64,000 nt of DNA, taken from Cyprinodon diabolis. Its lineage: Eukaryota > Chordata > Actinopteri > Cyprinodontiformes > Cyprinodontidae. The DNA is taken from NCBI GenBank assembly GCA_030533445.1, contig CM060081.1:31570111-31634110 (forward strand). Reading direction: 5' to 3'. This document shows, piece by piece, positions 51,083 to 64,000 of the stretch; positions within the stretch are counted from its first letter, which is position 1; every line of letters begins with the position of its first letter. The notes under the pieces are model-generated. The model saw only the letters and a list, made by a program, of their open reading frames with translations. It was not told where the DNA came from and ran no database searches. A program made the translations under genes and the position numbers.

Positions 51083-51930
51083 AATTTAATTCAATTCAGT
51101 TTATTTATATAGCGCCAATTCACAGCACATGTCATCTTAAGGCACTTTACAATTCATCCAGATCATACGGTCAAATTGATTGGAAGTTTTCTATCTAAGG
51201 AAAACCAGTGGATTGTATCGATTCTTTGACTCGAAGGCAATTCCTCACACTTAGCATGCTTGCAGCGACAGTGGAGAGGAAAAACTCCCTTTAACCGGAA
51301 GAAATCTCCAGCAGAACCAGACTCGTGTGAGGGGCCATCTGCTGAGGTCGACTGGGGTTTAGAGAGACTGAGGCAGACACACAGTAAGAAGCAGAGATAA
51401 AAAAGGCAACTGTAAACCAGCTCCACAGGCAACCCTGTCCAGGAAAGACACAGCCAGGCAGACGAGCTCCAAGCCAGCTTCCATGTCAGAGGATAAAGAG
51501 AGCACATCCAACCAGTCACAGTCAGAGAAACAGGACTACTCTAAAACACAGACTGATCTCGAACCTCTATAAACAAAGGTGTTGATGGGAGCAGCACAGC
51601 TGATATTTCTCCAGGATGGTGTCACAGCCAAACAGACCAGATGAAGCTACTATGAGAAAAAACAGAGAGAGCAAAACATAAGAGATTGAGATTGGGAGAA
51701 TAAAGATAGAATGAAGCAGAATGATGAAAAAGGGGTCCCTATGTCCCCCAGCAGTCTAAGCCTATAGCAGCATAACTATAGGTATAGCTCAGGATAAATA
51801 TAAGCTTTAGCAAAAGGAAATCATGACCTACACAACTGTGGAGACAACTGGAGGAATTATGGATAACCGCAGCTTTGATGAAATAATAGCAACACCCATG
51901 GATGAATTAATGACTTCAGGTCAGACAAAC
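51083..51930 (-). repeat. RTE-type LINE 3' fragment, 5' truncated
   Basis: It opens TTCAATTCAGTTTATTTATA, then TAGCGCCAATTCACAGCACA and, further in, GCAGCGACAGTGGAGAGG and CCAGCAGAACCAGACTCGTG. These are hallmark words of a LINE family abundant in percomorph fishes, here in reverse orientation. The 118-codon frame at 51519-51163 is a by-product. Confidence 0.6.
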
Positions 51931-52880
51931 CAGTGGGAAAAAAACAATCTTATATTGTATTTAATGACATATATAATGTATAATTAGTGCTTATGTCTTT
52001 AAAGAGTTTAGGGTTGTTTTGCAAGGAATGGACTGCAGCCACCCTACACAAATATCTCCAATACATTTTATGGTGTCACTGTGATTGATTGGCCATCAAA
52101 CTCCATGACCAAAATCTCATATGGAACCAACTGCACAGATGGAGTAAGCTAAATTGATACAGGTCCATAGGCTTTTTCCAATTCAGTAACATTCAGAATT
52201 TTTGAGAAACTCATTTTTTTGGGTTTTCATTGTGTGTAACGTCAATTATCTAACTTAGAAATTAGCTGGAAAGCCATTAGAAATATTAATCAACACTTCA
52301 AAGCAAAAATGATAAATCAATCATTATAATAATGGTTTACTAAATTAGAAATTTACTCCATTAATTGGAGTATGGGTTCGTCTGTAATTGTTTTCTCTCT
52401 GCAGCTACTTTAGTGGTGCAATTTTAGCTTCAGTTAGTTGATATTCTGTCTAAAGCTTACTACTAAGCATGTTTCCATTCCAACTATTTATTGTTTACTT
52501 AAAAAATACCGTCAACAGATTAAATTGGATTTAACTGGGCTGTCCATCAGAGACTGTTTGTGTGGCGTGTCTAAAACAAAGATTTGCCGCCACCTTGTGT
52601 TCCAAAATTATTACTATACGACGCAAACAGATAAAAGAGAGAAAAAGCTAAAAGAGCTGAACAAATATTTACATGAGTATGAAACTACAGGAAGTGGTCA
52701 TAAAGCGAACCTTGGTCCCTTTTTTTTATGAGTAACCTTGAAAGCACAGATTCGCTGAACAAGCAGGTGGTAAAATTCACACGGAATTATTTGCGTTTTT
52801 TCACCGACAGGGTAATTTTACCACGCTCCCTTATTATCCAACCTTTGCCCTTCGTCATAGGCTAGCTGCGGTACTGTAGC

Positions 52881-57269
<4,389 letters not shown>

Positions 57270-57326
57270 ACTCGCACCAAAATGTTTAACAAAGAACTGA
57301 TGGAGGCCATTCTCAAATTCTTTTCT

Positions 57327-57332
57327 AATAAA
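57327..57332 (+). terminator. akr7a poly(A) signal
   Basis: AATAAA lies 58 bases after the stop codon, the expected position for a short 3' untranslated region. Confidence 0.6.
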
Positions 57333-57496
57333 CTAAAAATCATCTCAAGTTCATTTTTGTTTTTCCATAATAATCACCTTTAAATCTGTTGTGGAAAAAA
57401 TTGTATAAATGTAAAAGGAATTTAATTATTTTCAACAAAAGTTTAAATCCTCATTGTATGGTTTTAAATAAATGGTAATTACATTAATAACAGTGA

Positions 57497-57502
57497 TTTA
57501 TT
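57497..57502 (-). terminator. Candidate mrto4 poly(A) signal
   Basis: AATAAA on the minus strand (TTTATT on plus), 188 bases past the mrto4 stop. It lies only about 165 bp from the akr7a signal on the other strand. Confidence 0.5.
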
Positions 57503-57689
57503 TCAGAGGAACTCTTCAACTTTCACAAACTGACTTGTTCAGTAAACACTATTATACAAAATCTTGTCTGTCAAAACATTAACTTCAGATCAAGTTTGTT
57601 TTCCCAGGTATTTTATATATATATAAAGGTATTACATTGCCAAATTTAAGTCAATCTAGTGACTAAAGTTTGCTGCCTTTGCAGAAGTT

Positions 57690-57830
57690 TTATTCTGCAT
57701 CATCGTCATCCTCCTCTTCATCCTCCCCAGGATCTTCCTCCGTGGCCATTCTCTCAAACTCGCCTGTTTCAGAGTTCCACATACACTTAATCTGCACTTT
57801 GAATTCTGCCATCTCGATAGCAAAAAGTTT
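57690..57830 (-). CDS. mrto4: mrto4 last exon with the acidic tail
   Basis: Follows TTGTTCACAG. Encodes [20 protein letters not shown], then ETGEFERM and an acidic C-terminus before TAA. GAT, GAG and GAA codons dominate the tail. Confidence 0.93.
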   Translation of the reverse strand, partial: KLFAIEMAEFKVQIKCMWNSETGEFERMATEEDPGEDEEEDDDDAE

Positions 57831-60800
57831 CTGTGAACAAAAGATGGGCCAGGATGAGCTTGTGGAAAAGCATCAGACAGCATTAGCTTTTACCTGAGGA
57901 GTTTAAAGCCTCACCAGAAGCCGAGCCTGTTCAGGAGTCAAAATGTCCCCTTCTTTACAAACGTCATAGGCTTTGAGTAGTGTCACCACACCTGTGGGGG
58001 AAAAAAAAGATTAGACTGACTATTTTACATTAAAATGTTAGACAAAAAGAATGCACTGTGGATGGGGAATGGTTATTAAGCACAATAACAGACCAAATCA
58101 AATCTGCCACTTCTTTCGTTATTGGAATGCACTGAAAAGATCTTAAAGCATTAAAATAAAAATAAACTGAAAAACATTTGAATTGAACATTTAACTTTGG
58201 TTAATTGTAGTTAAATCAACTTTTCCAATCCCTTCTATGGTCACAGGTGGATTAAAATCTCAAATCTGTGGTGCTGTGATAGGAGGCCACCTGTGCAAAA
58301 GGCCCAGTTGTTTCCTTACTCCTAAATATCCTAAAGTCAAATGTCAGTGGCATTGAGGGATGCCCTGAAATAACAGTTTAATTTCAGATGCCAAGTATTA
58401 ACATATCAGCAGGATTTATGCGTATTTTAATTACTGATTTTGTGATGTGGAAGGTTAGGGTAGGCTTTAAAGTATGTAACTCACAAAGAAAAGTAATCAA
58501 CTGCAATAGTCATGGCAACCACCAACCCACCTGTTCATAACCAATAGGTAAACTAAACAGAAGCTTTTGATATTGGACTGATTTCAACCTATGTATTGAG
58601 CAAAGGGTCAACAACTTTCTACAGTGAAATTGCTACAGACCTCTAAACTTAAAGGGGAACGCCATTTTTTTATTTTTATTTTTTTACATTGGGCCCTTGA
58701 TTTTACGTTATTACGTCATGTTCTACTCACCTATTTGAGTTTTGTGTCATTTGTCACATTTGTCGTTCTGAAGATATTCCGTTAGGACGTCATACACGCG
58801 CCTCTTTGTTTTTAAAAGATAAATATAAAAAAATATAACTGCGGATGTTTGGGGGACAGTGATTCGCCTACATGTTATGAATGCTGGCGTACCATAAATG
58901 ATAAATTATGAACAGTTTAGTTTGTGCCTTCAAGTCATTGCCCATAGGAAGACGTTACTTGGATATAACCTAACCAAATATCTTCAGAACAGCTCCAAAT
59001 GACACAAAACTAATATGGGTGAGTAGAAAATGATGTAATAACGTAAAATCAAGGGGCCAATGTAAAAAAAAAATGAAATTCCCTTTTAATGAGGCCTGGG
59101 TTTCCATGGAAAAGAAATTTTATCAACAAGAGCTGGGATTGTCCCCTCAGTTACAATGAAAAAAATGAATATATCAGAAAACCAAGTTTTTTTTGGATAA
59201 TACATGTTCCCAACCCTGCATGAGAGAGTTTAGTGTGAATGAATTTAAGCAAGTCTTCTAGTCCAACATCAGCTTCACAAACTAGCTTCAACAAGATTTG
59301 TCAAAAGTCCCATAAAAACACACTTAAACTGAACTAAGGATGAAACCTATGGATAGATAATGGGATTTGAGTTCATTTGTAAGTCAGGGCAGATAAACTT
59401 GTGGGAATATAGTTGACTAACCACATTTAGAGCATAATTAAAATGTTGAAATCAGCCTATACGTTTATATTGTCACCTTTCTTCAGGGCTGTGGGAAGTC
59501 CGAGCTGCCTCAGCTGAGGCTCCATTGAGTGGGGAAACTGTTCAAGAGGACCTTCTTCCAGGGTTACATCCATCTGTGCTTGGTTGCCTGCGCGAGCATA
59601 GTCCATCTCTTTGAAATGGTTAAAATATCTGCAAGTGAAGCCCAACATGCATCCATCTTGAGAGACAGCCTTTATAGAGGAACTAAAACAATGAAAACTT
59701 ACGCAGACCCAGACTTACTCTTGTACTTCATCCTTTGTTTTATTTGTGAAAAGCACTCCCACCTCTCCTCGCAAATACTTGCAGACCTGAGTATAGAGAT
59801 CACATAAAGTTTGATTCTTTGCATAGATAAGAAATGAATGCTCCATTTATGATGATGAGTTTTAAAGTCAGTCTTACCTTGTGCAAATTATCTTTGTATT
59901 CATCCGTTTGTCCTTTTCCCAAAGCAACAATCATCACTTTATTTTTACCAAAGAAGAATCTGTGGCACAAAAAGAAGACATTTTTATTTTTAAGTACATT
60001 GTCAGGTTTGATTTTTAGAAACTAGGAGGTCTGTGGCCATACCAATAATTTGCAAGCGGTAAATTATACATATATCACATATTTCATTCATACATAACTT
60101 ATAGTAAAACACCACATATGATCCTTTTCTTCTTCAAAAAAGAAAAAATATTAAATGCAGATAAATTTTTGGGCATAAATCTCAACTTTATCATTTGTAT
60201 TAGAATACATATCTTATCCTACATGAACTTTACCAACTACCCTGATTGTACCTTTAAAGATGTATGTTGAATCTTATTGGTTTCAATACATCAGCAGACT
60301 TAGATGGTTCCAGTCCTAATCTACAGAAGTCTGTCCCAATAACCTCTTCTAACCTCCAACACATGCTTCTAGTATTACCAGGATCATGAGCACAGTCACA
60401 GTTATAGTAAACCCACCACCGCAGATGTCTGCATGAACATTTTAGAAATAACTTAGGGATTCTACAAACTTATTAAAAGCAAAAACATGTTAGTCCAATA
60501 CGAGCCCAGGGGTCCTGCCAGTAATTGAATGTGTGATTTGGTTTATAATGTAATCTCCAAATATCTCACAGAAACAAAATAAATCCACAAGGTAAAAATG
60601 AAAAAAGTTAAGTGTTATAGTTTTTTTTTTTGTTGGGATAAAAGCAATGTGTTTTGCAGATTTAATCAGTAATTGTGTTAAATGTAGCTATGAAGAACAA
60701 GTGTGGTTTAGCAGGACACTTTGTTGGTTATTCATTAATTTTCCCTCCAATCTTTTGACTCAGTAATGAGGAGCATATTAAAAGTGGGTGGGGCTATGTT

Positions 60801-63800
60801 TATTAAAATGTAATTTATGGAAAGGGATCAGTGATCACCAATGTATTCCCCTGGCTTCAGCTGGTCAGTTTTTGTTCTTACAGTGGGGCAAAAAAGTATT
60901 TAGTCAGCCACCAATAGTGCAAGTTCTCCCACTTAAAAAGATGAGAGAGGCCGGTAATTTTCATCATAGATATACCTCAACTATGAGAGACAAAATGAGA
61001 AAAAAAAATCCAGAAAATCACATTGTCTGATTTTTAAAGAATTTATTACTAACAAGCAAGATTTCTGGCTCTCACAGACCTGTAACTTCTTCTGTAAGAG
61101 GCTCCTCTGTCCTCCACTCGTTACCTTCATTAATGGCACCTGTTTCAACCCGTTATCAGTATAAAAGACACCTGTCCACAACCTCAAACAGTCACACTCT
61201 AAACTCCACCATGGCCAAAACTAGAGAGCTGTCAAAGGACACCCGAAACAAAATTATAGACCTGCACCAGGCTGGGAAGTCTGAATCTGCAATAGGTAAA
61301 CAGCTTGGTGTGAAGAAATCAACTGTGGGATCAATTATTAGAAAATGGAAAACATAAAAGACCACTGATAATCTTCCTCGATCTGGGGCTCCACGCAAGA
61401 TCTCACCCCGTGGGGTCAAAATGATCACAAGAACGGTGAGTAAAAATCCCAGAACCACACGGGGGGACCTAGTGAATGACCTGCAGAGAGCTGGGACCAA
61501 AGTAACAAAGGCTACCATCAGTAACACACTACGCCGCCAGGGACTCAAATCCTGCAGTGCCAGACGTGTCCCCCTGCTTAAGCCAGTACATGTCAAGGCC
61601 CGTTTCAAGTTTGCTAGAGAGAATTTGGATGATCCAGACGATGACTGGGAGAATATCATATGGTCAGATGAAACCAAAATAGAACTTTTTGGTAAAAACT
61701 CTACTCGTCGTGTTTGGAGGAGAGAGAATGCTGAGTTGCATCCAAAGAACACCATACCTACAGTGAAGCATGGGGGTGGAAACATCATGCTTTGGGGCTG
61801 TTTTTATGCTAAGGGACCAGGACGACTAATCCATGTGAAGGAAAGAATGAATGGCGCCATGTATCGTCAAATTTTGAGTGAAAACCTCCTTCCATCAGCA
61901 AGGGCATGGAAGATGAAACGTGGCTGGGTCTTTCAGCATGACAATGATCCCAAACATACCGCCCGGGTAACGAAGGAGTGGCTTCGTAAGAAGCATTTCA
62001 AGGTCCTGGAGTGGCCTAGCCAGTCTACAGATCTTAACCCCATAGAAAATCTTTGGAGGGAGTTGAAAGTCCGTGTTGCCCAGCGACAGCCCCAGAACAT
62101 CACTGCTCTAGAGGAGATCTGCATGGAGGAATGGGCCAAAATACCAGCAACAGTGTGTGAAAACCTTGTGAAGACTTACAGAAAACGTTTGATCTCTGTT
62201 ATTGCCAACAAAGGGTATATAACAAAGTATTGAGATGAACTTTTGTTATTGACCAAATACTTATTTTCCACCATATTTTGCAAATAAATTCTTTAAAAAT
62301 CAGACAATGTGATTTTCTGAATTTTTTTTTCTCATTTTGTCTCTCATAGTTGAGGTATATCTATGATGAAAATTACTGGCCTCTCTCATCTTTTTAAGTG
62401 GGAGAACTTGCACTATTGGTGGCTGACTAAATACTTTTTTGCCCCACTGTAGATGTATACTCACAACCAATAAACTAGTTCATCATGTAAAGACAGTATA
62501 TCTGAAAGGTGTGCATCTAAAAACATATATAAAAAACAAAGAAAAAAAAATGAGCATAATTTGGAGCGTAGAGTAAATGAGGGGAGCAATAGACTAATGG
62601 GGATTGCTAACACCATAGCTATTTTGGAATCACTTTGGTATCAAGAATTTTTTCTATTTATAAAGCTTATCTCCTTTATTGTTAATTGATTAAACAATAA
62701 CAAGGTGCTGACAGTGACAAGCCAAACAAAACTACGTCATTTTTTGCTGGGTTTACATTTGCGAATCAAAAAAAAAAAAAAAAAATCCGTTTAACAAATC
62801 ACTATTTTCAAATCACAGAGGCACTCATTTAATGGCCTTGTTATATATAACAAGAGTAACTAAGTTTTCACCCTAACCCTCCAGGTGGCAGTAAGATGCT
62901 TAAAGTCTGTATGTGGCCACACAGAAGGGAAGAGAGATGAAGCTGGACCACAGATTAGGGCTGCAACTAACAATCTTTATGCTAATCAAGGAGATTATTT
63001 CAAGAATTTATTAATCATGATTAATACAATTAACTGTTTTTGCCCTACTGCAGATCCATGTATGCAGGTAATGACTTTTCCTCACAACGGTAACAGTAGA
63101 ATCCAGAGACCATAAACCTGGACAAGCAAGCTTTTAAAAACAATGTCATAAAACAATTAAACCCTGAAGTGACACATCTAAATGCTTGTGGTAAGAGCAA
63201 AGAAAATAAAAAGTAAACAAGATCAGTTGGGAAAAAAAGTAAATCACAGTTTTGATTTTTGGCGAAGTGGTTAAGCCCTAATTCTAGGCGTTTTTGAGGA
63301 AGTTGGTGTCAGCTAGATCGGTACATCTTTTTTGGCCTGAATCGTTTAAACAACGAGCTTAAAGTAGGATAAATTAGTGAAACGTAACCATTTTAAATTG
63401 ACAAATATAATGCATTTTGTTAATAGTTTTACCGAATAAATGGTACAATAATACATTTCCTGAGAAAGTAAATTGAGTGAAATGATTCAGATGTGTGAGA
63501 TTAGAACTTACATAGAGATAATAATAATAGGTATATTTTGAATGATTGTTAAAATTGTATCCATTTCTATCTTTCCCACTTTTCAGCAAATTACTCATTT
63601 AAAATTTTTATTTAAAAGAAATCTACTATTTTAAAATCTTTGAACAATGTTATAGATTCTAAGGGGCCCAAGTTCCCACAAAAAGTGTGCTTATGTGTTA
63701 AAAAATATAAAACAAAATATTCCAGTGAATGGTTTTAAGAAAAAGGGTAAACAAAGTATAATATGCATATTTCTCGTCCCTGAAAGACAGAATAAACCCG

Positions 63801-63913
63801 TGTAATTACCTGCTGTGCTTCCATGCTGTCCTGATATCTTTCAATTTGTTGTTTCTCATATTTTCTACAGAGAAGATGAACAGATTTCTATAGGTGTCCA
63901 CACATTTCCGGAG
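57690..63913 (-). CDS. mrto4: mrto4 (mRNA turnover 4, ribosome-assembly factor), all but the N-terminus
   Basis: Six minus-strand exons join in phase: 63913-63810, 59959-59878, 59786-59719, 59628-59477, 57991-57915 and 57830-57690, giving 207 residues and a TAA stop. MRTO4 is a nucleolar paralogue of ribosomal stalk protein P0. It occupies the P0 site on pre-60S particles until P0 replaces it. Blocks [73 protein letters not shown] and [20 protein letters not shown] track the human protein throughout. The tail is acidic ([16 protein letters not shown]), as expected. About 29 N-terminal residues, rich in lysine in relatives, must lie right of 64000. It converges on akr7a. Introns between 57830 and 59786 include very short ones (84-91 bp), while the last one in the window holds a Tc1 transposon. 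Confidence 0.93.
57915..57991 (-). CDS. mrto4: mrto4 exon [15 protein letters not shown]
   Basis: Follows CCCCCACAG and ends CTG before GTGAGG. Encodes [20 protein letters not shown], then EQARLL. Confidence 0.92.
57992..59476 (-). other. mrto4 intron with a MITE
   Basis: Holds the inverted-repeat element 58653-59085. Nothing else is recognised. Confidence 0.7.
58653..59085. mobile_element. TTAA-flanked MITE with ~130 bp inverted arms, 433 bp
   Basis: The left end AGGGGAAC and the right end ATTCCCTT are flanked by TTAA (58649-58652, 59086-59089). The arms share long matching blocks such as CTTGATTTTACGTTATTAC and TTCTGAAGATATT in inverted orientation. There is no coding content. Confidence 0.75.
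59477..59628 (-). CDS. mrto4: mrto4 exon with the [12 protein letters not shown] block
   Basis: Follows CACTTGCAG and ends AAAG before GTGACA. Encodes [16 protein letters not shown], then [20 protein letters not shown] and LPTALKK, the most conserved part of the MRTO4/P0 rRNA-binding core. Confidence 0.93.
59719..59786 (-). CDS. mrto4: mrto4 exon VCKYLRGEV
   Basis: Follows TATACTCAG and ends AGA before GTAAGT. Encodes [20 protein letters not shown], then VQ. Confidence 0.92.
59878..59959 (-). CDS. mrto4: mrto4 exon RFFFGKNKV
   Basis: Follows TGTGCCACAG and ends AAG before GTAAGA. Encodes [20 protein letters not shown], then YKDNLHK, the start of the P0-like core. Confidence 0.92.
60881..62449 (+). 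mobile_element. Tc1/mariner-like DNA transposon, 1569 bp
   Basis: Terminal inverted repeats 60881-61047 and 62283-62449 are each 167 bp and nearly identical, both beginning CAGTGGGGCAAAAAAGTATT reading inward. TA dinucleotides flank both ends (60879-60880 and 62450-62451), the Tc1 target duplication. The transposase runs inward on the plus strand. Near-identity of the arms indicates recent insertion. It lies in an mrto4 intron, opposite to the gene's direction. Confidence 0.93.
61211..62233 (+). pseudogene. Tc1-like transposase interrupted by one stop codon
   Basis: The frame from the ATG at 61211 to the TGA at 62233 spans 341 codons, the normal Tc1 length, and is open except for a TAA at 61355. 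An N-terminal helix-turn-helix ([20 protein letters not shown], then [11 protein letters not shown]) precedes the stop. The [10 protein letters not shown] linker, HTH-2 ([14 protein letters not shown]) and the DD34E triad follow it: [19 protein letters not shown] and [13 protein letters not shown]. The stop falls between the two DNA-binding motifs, so the full protein cannot be made without readthrough. A 198-codon frame on the opposite strand (61788-61192) is a shadow. Confidence 0.9.
63810..63913 (-). CDS. mrto4: mrto4 exon, first in the window
   Basis: Follows TTTTCTTTAG and ends CAG before GTAATT. Encodes [20 protein letters not shown], then [14 protein letters not shown]. It starts on a whole codon matching human Leu30. 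Confidence 0.92.
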
Positions 63914-64000
63914 CTAAAGAAAAAGACATTTTTAACAAGATATTTTTAACACATTGTAGAAGCTAATACCTGCAAAAAAAAGAAAAAGAAAACCTCTAGA

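Larger units (their letters stand above)
49270..52880. other. Divergent intergenic region between megf6 and akr7a
   Basis: 3.6 kb separate the two start codons, so both promoters should lie here, megf6 near 49300-49600 and akr7a near 52750-52880. I cannot place a TATA box or core element with confidence. It also holds a TA microsatellite, two adjacent hairpins (50577-50660) and a LINE fragment (51083-51930). Open frames at 49613-49843 and 52438-52731 are unsupported. Confidence 0.5.
59960..63809 (-). other. mrto4 intron holding a Tc1 transposon
   Basis: Apart from the transposon (60881-62449), 59960-60880 and 62452-63809 are AT-rich with an A run near 62770. No exon is recognised. Confidence 0.6.

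Noticed and set aside
51163..51519. 118-codon minus-strand frame with membrane-like segments
   Set aside because: Lies wholly within the RTE-type LINE 3' fragment, which is non-coding in that family.
61192..61788. 198-codon open frame on the minus strand, the longest minus-strand frame in the window
   Set aside because: It is the antisense of the Tc1 transposase and its left inverted-repeat side; the plus-strand frame carries all recognisable motifs.

Overview
This 64 kb window is AT-rich vertebrate genomic DNA. Vertebrate-type exons with GT/AG introns, Tc1/mariner, hAT, PIF/Harbinger-like and TTAA-flanked DNA elements, L2/RTE-type LINE tails and tRNA-derived SINE-like repeats all point to a teleost fish. 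A percomorph is my guess from the repeat flavour, and that part is inference. There is no bacterial, phage or CRISPR content.

Three conserved genes can be read exon by exon. (1) The 5' part of megf6 lies on the minus strand. Five coding exons between 49269 and 5763 encode a signal peptide, an EMI domain, a first EGF-like domain and a calcium-binding EGF domain, and the rest of the gene lies beyond the left edge. (2) A complete akr7a-type aldo-keto reductase gene lies on the plus strand. Its seven coding exons (52881-57269) predict 352 residues with the whole catalytic tetrad. (3) The 3' part of mrto4, a ribosome-assembly factor, lies on the minus strand. Six exons between 63913 and 57690 are present, and the first coding exon(s) lie beyond the right edge. 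akr7a and mrto4 are convergent, with candidate poly(A) signals only about 165 bp apart. megf6 and akr7a are divergent, with about 3.6 kb between their start codons.

A fourth, uncertain item is a minus-strand exon at 1556-1403. It has a clear signal peptide, a good start context and a splice donor, and it lies where a megf6 intron should be. Its phase fits either a small two-exon secreted-protein gene ending at 119 or an alternative first exon of megf6.

The remainder is intron or intergenic sequence with layered mobile elements. The most elaborate is a 3.27 kb fold-back element (24452-27718). It has roughly 750 bp inverted repeats, a candidate 7-bp target duplication and a hairpin at each tip. 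Its core holds a broken RNase H-bearing LINE that was itself split by a TTAA-flanked element. The last mrto4 intron in the window holds a 1569 bp Tc1-like transposon with 167 bp inverted repeats, whose transposase frame is interrupted by one stop codon. I see no multi-gene accessory system. The observations most worth checking are the nested signal-peptide exon, the fold-back element and the set of precisely bounded small elements.
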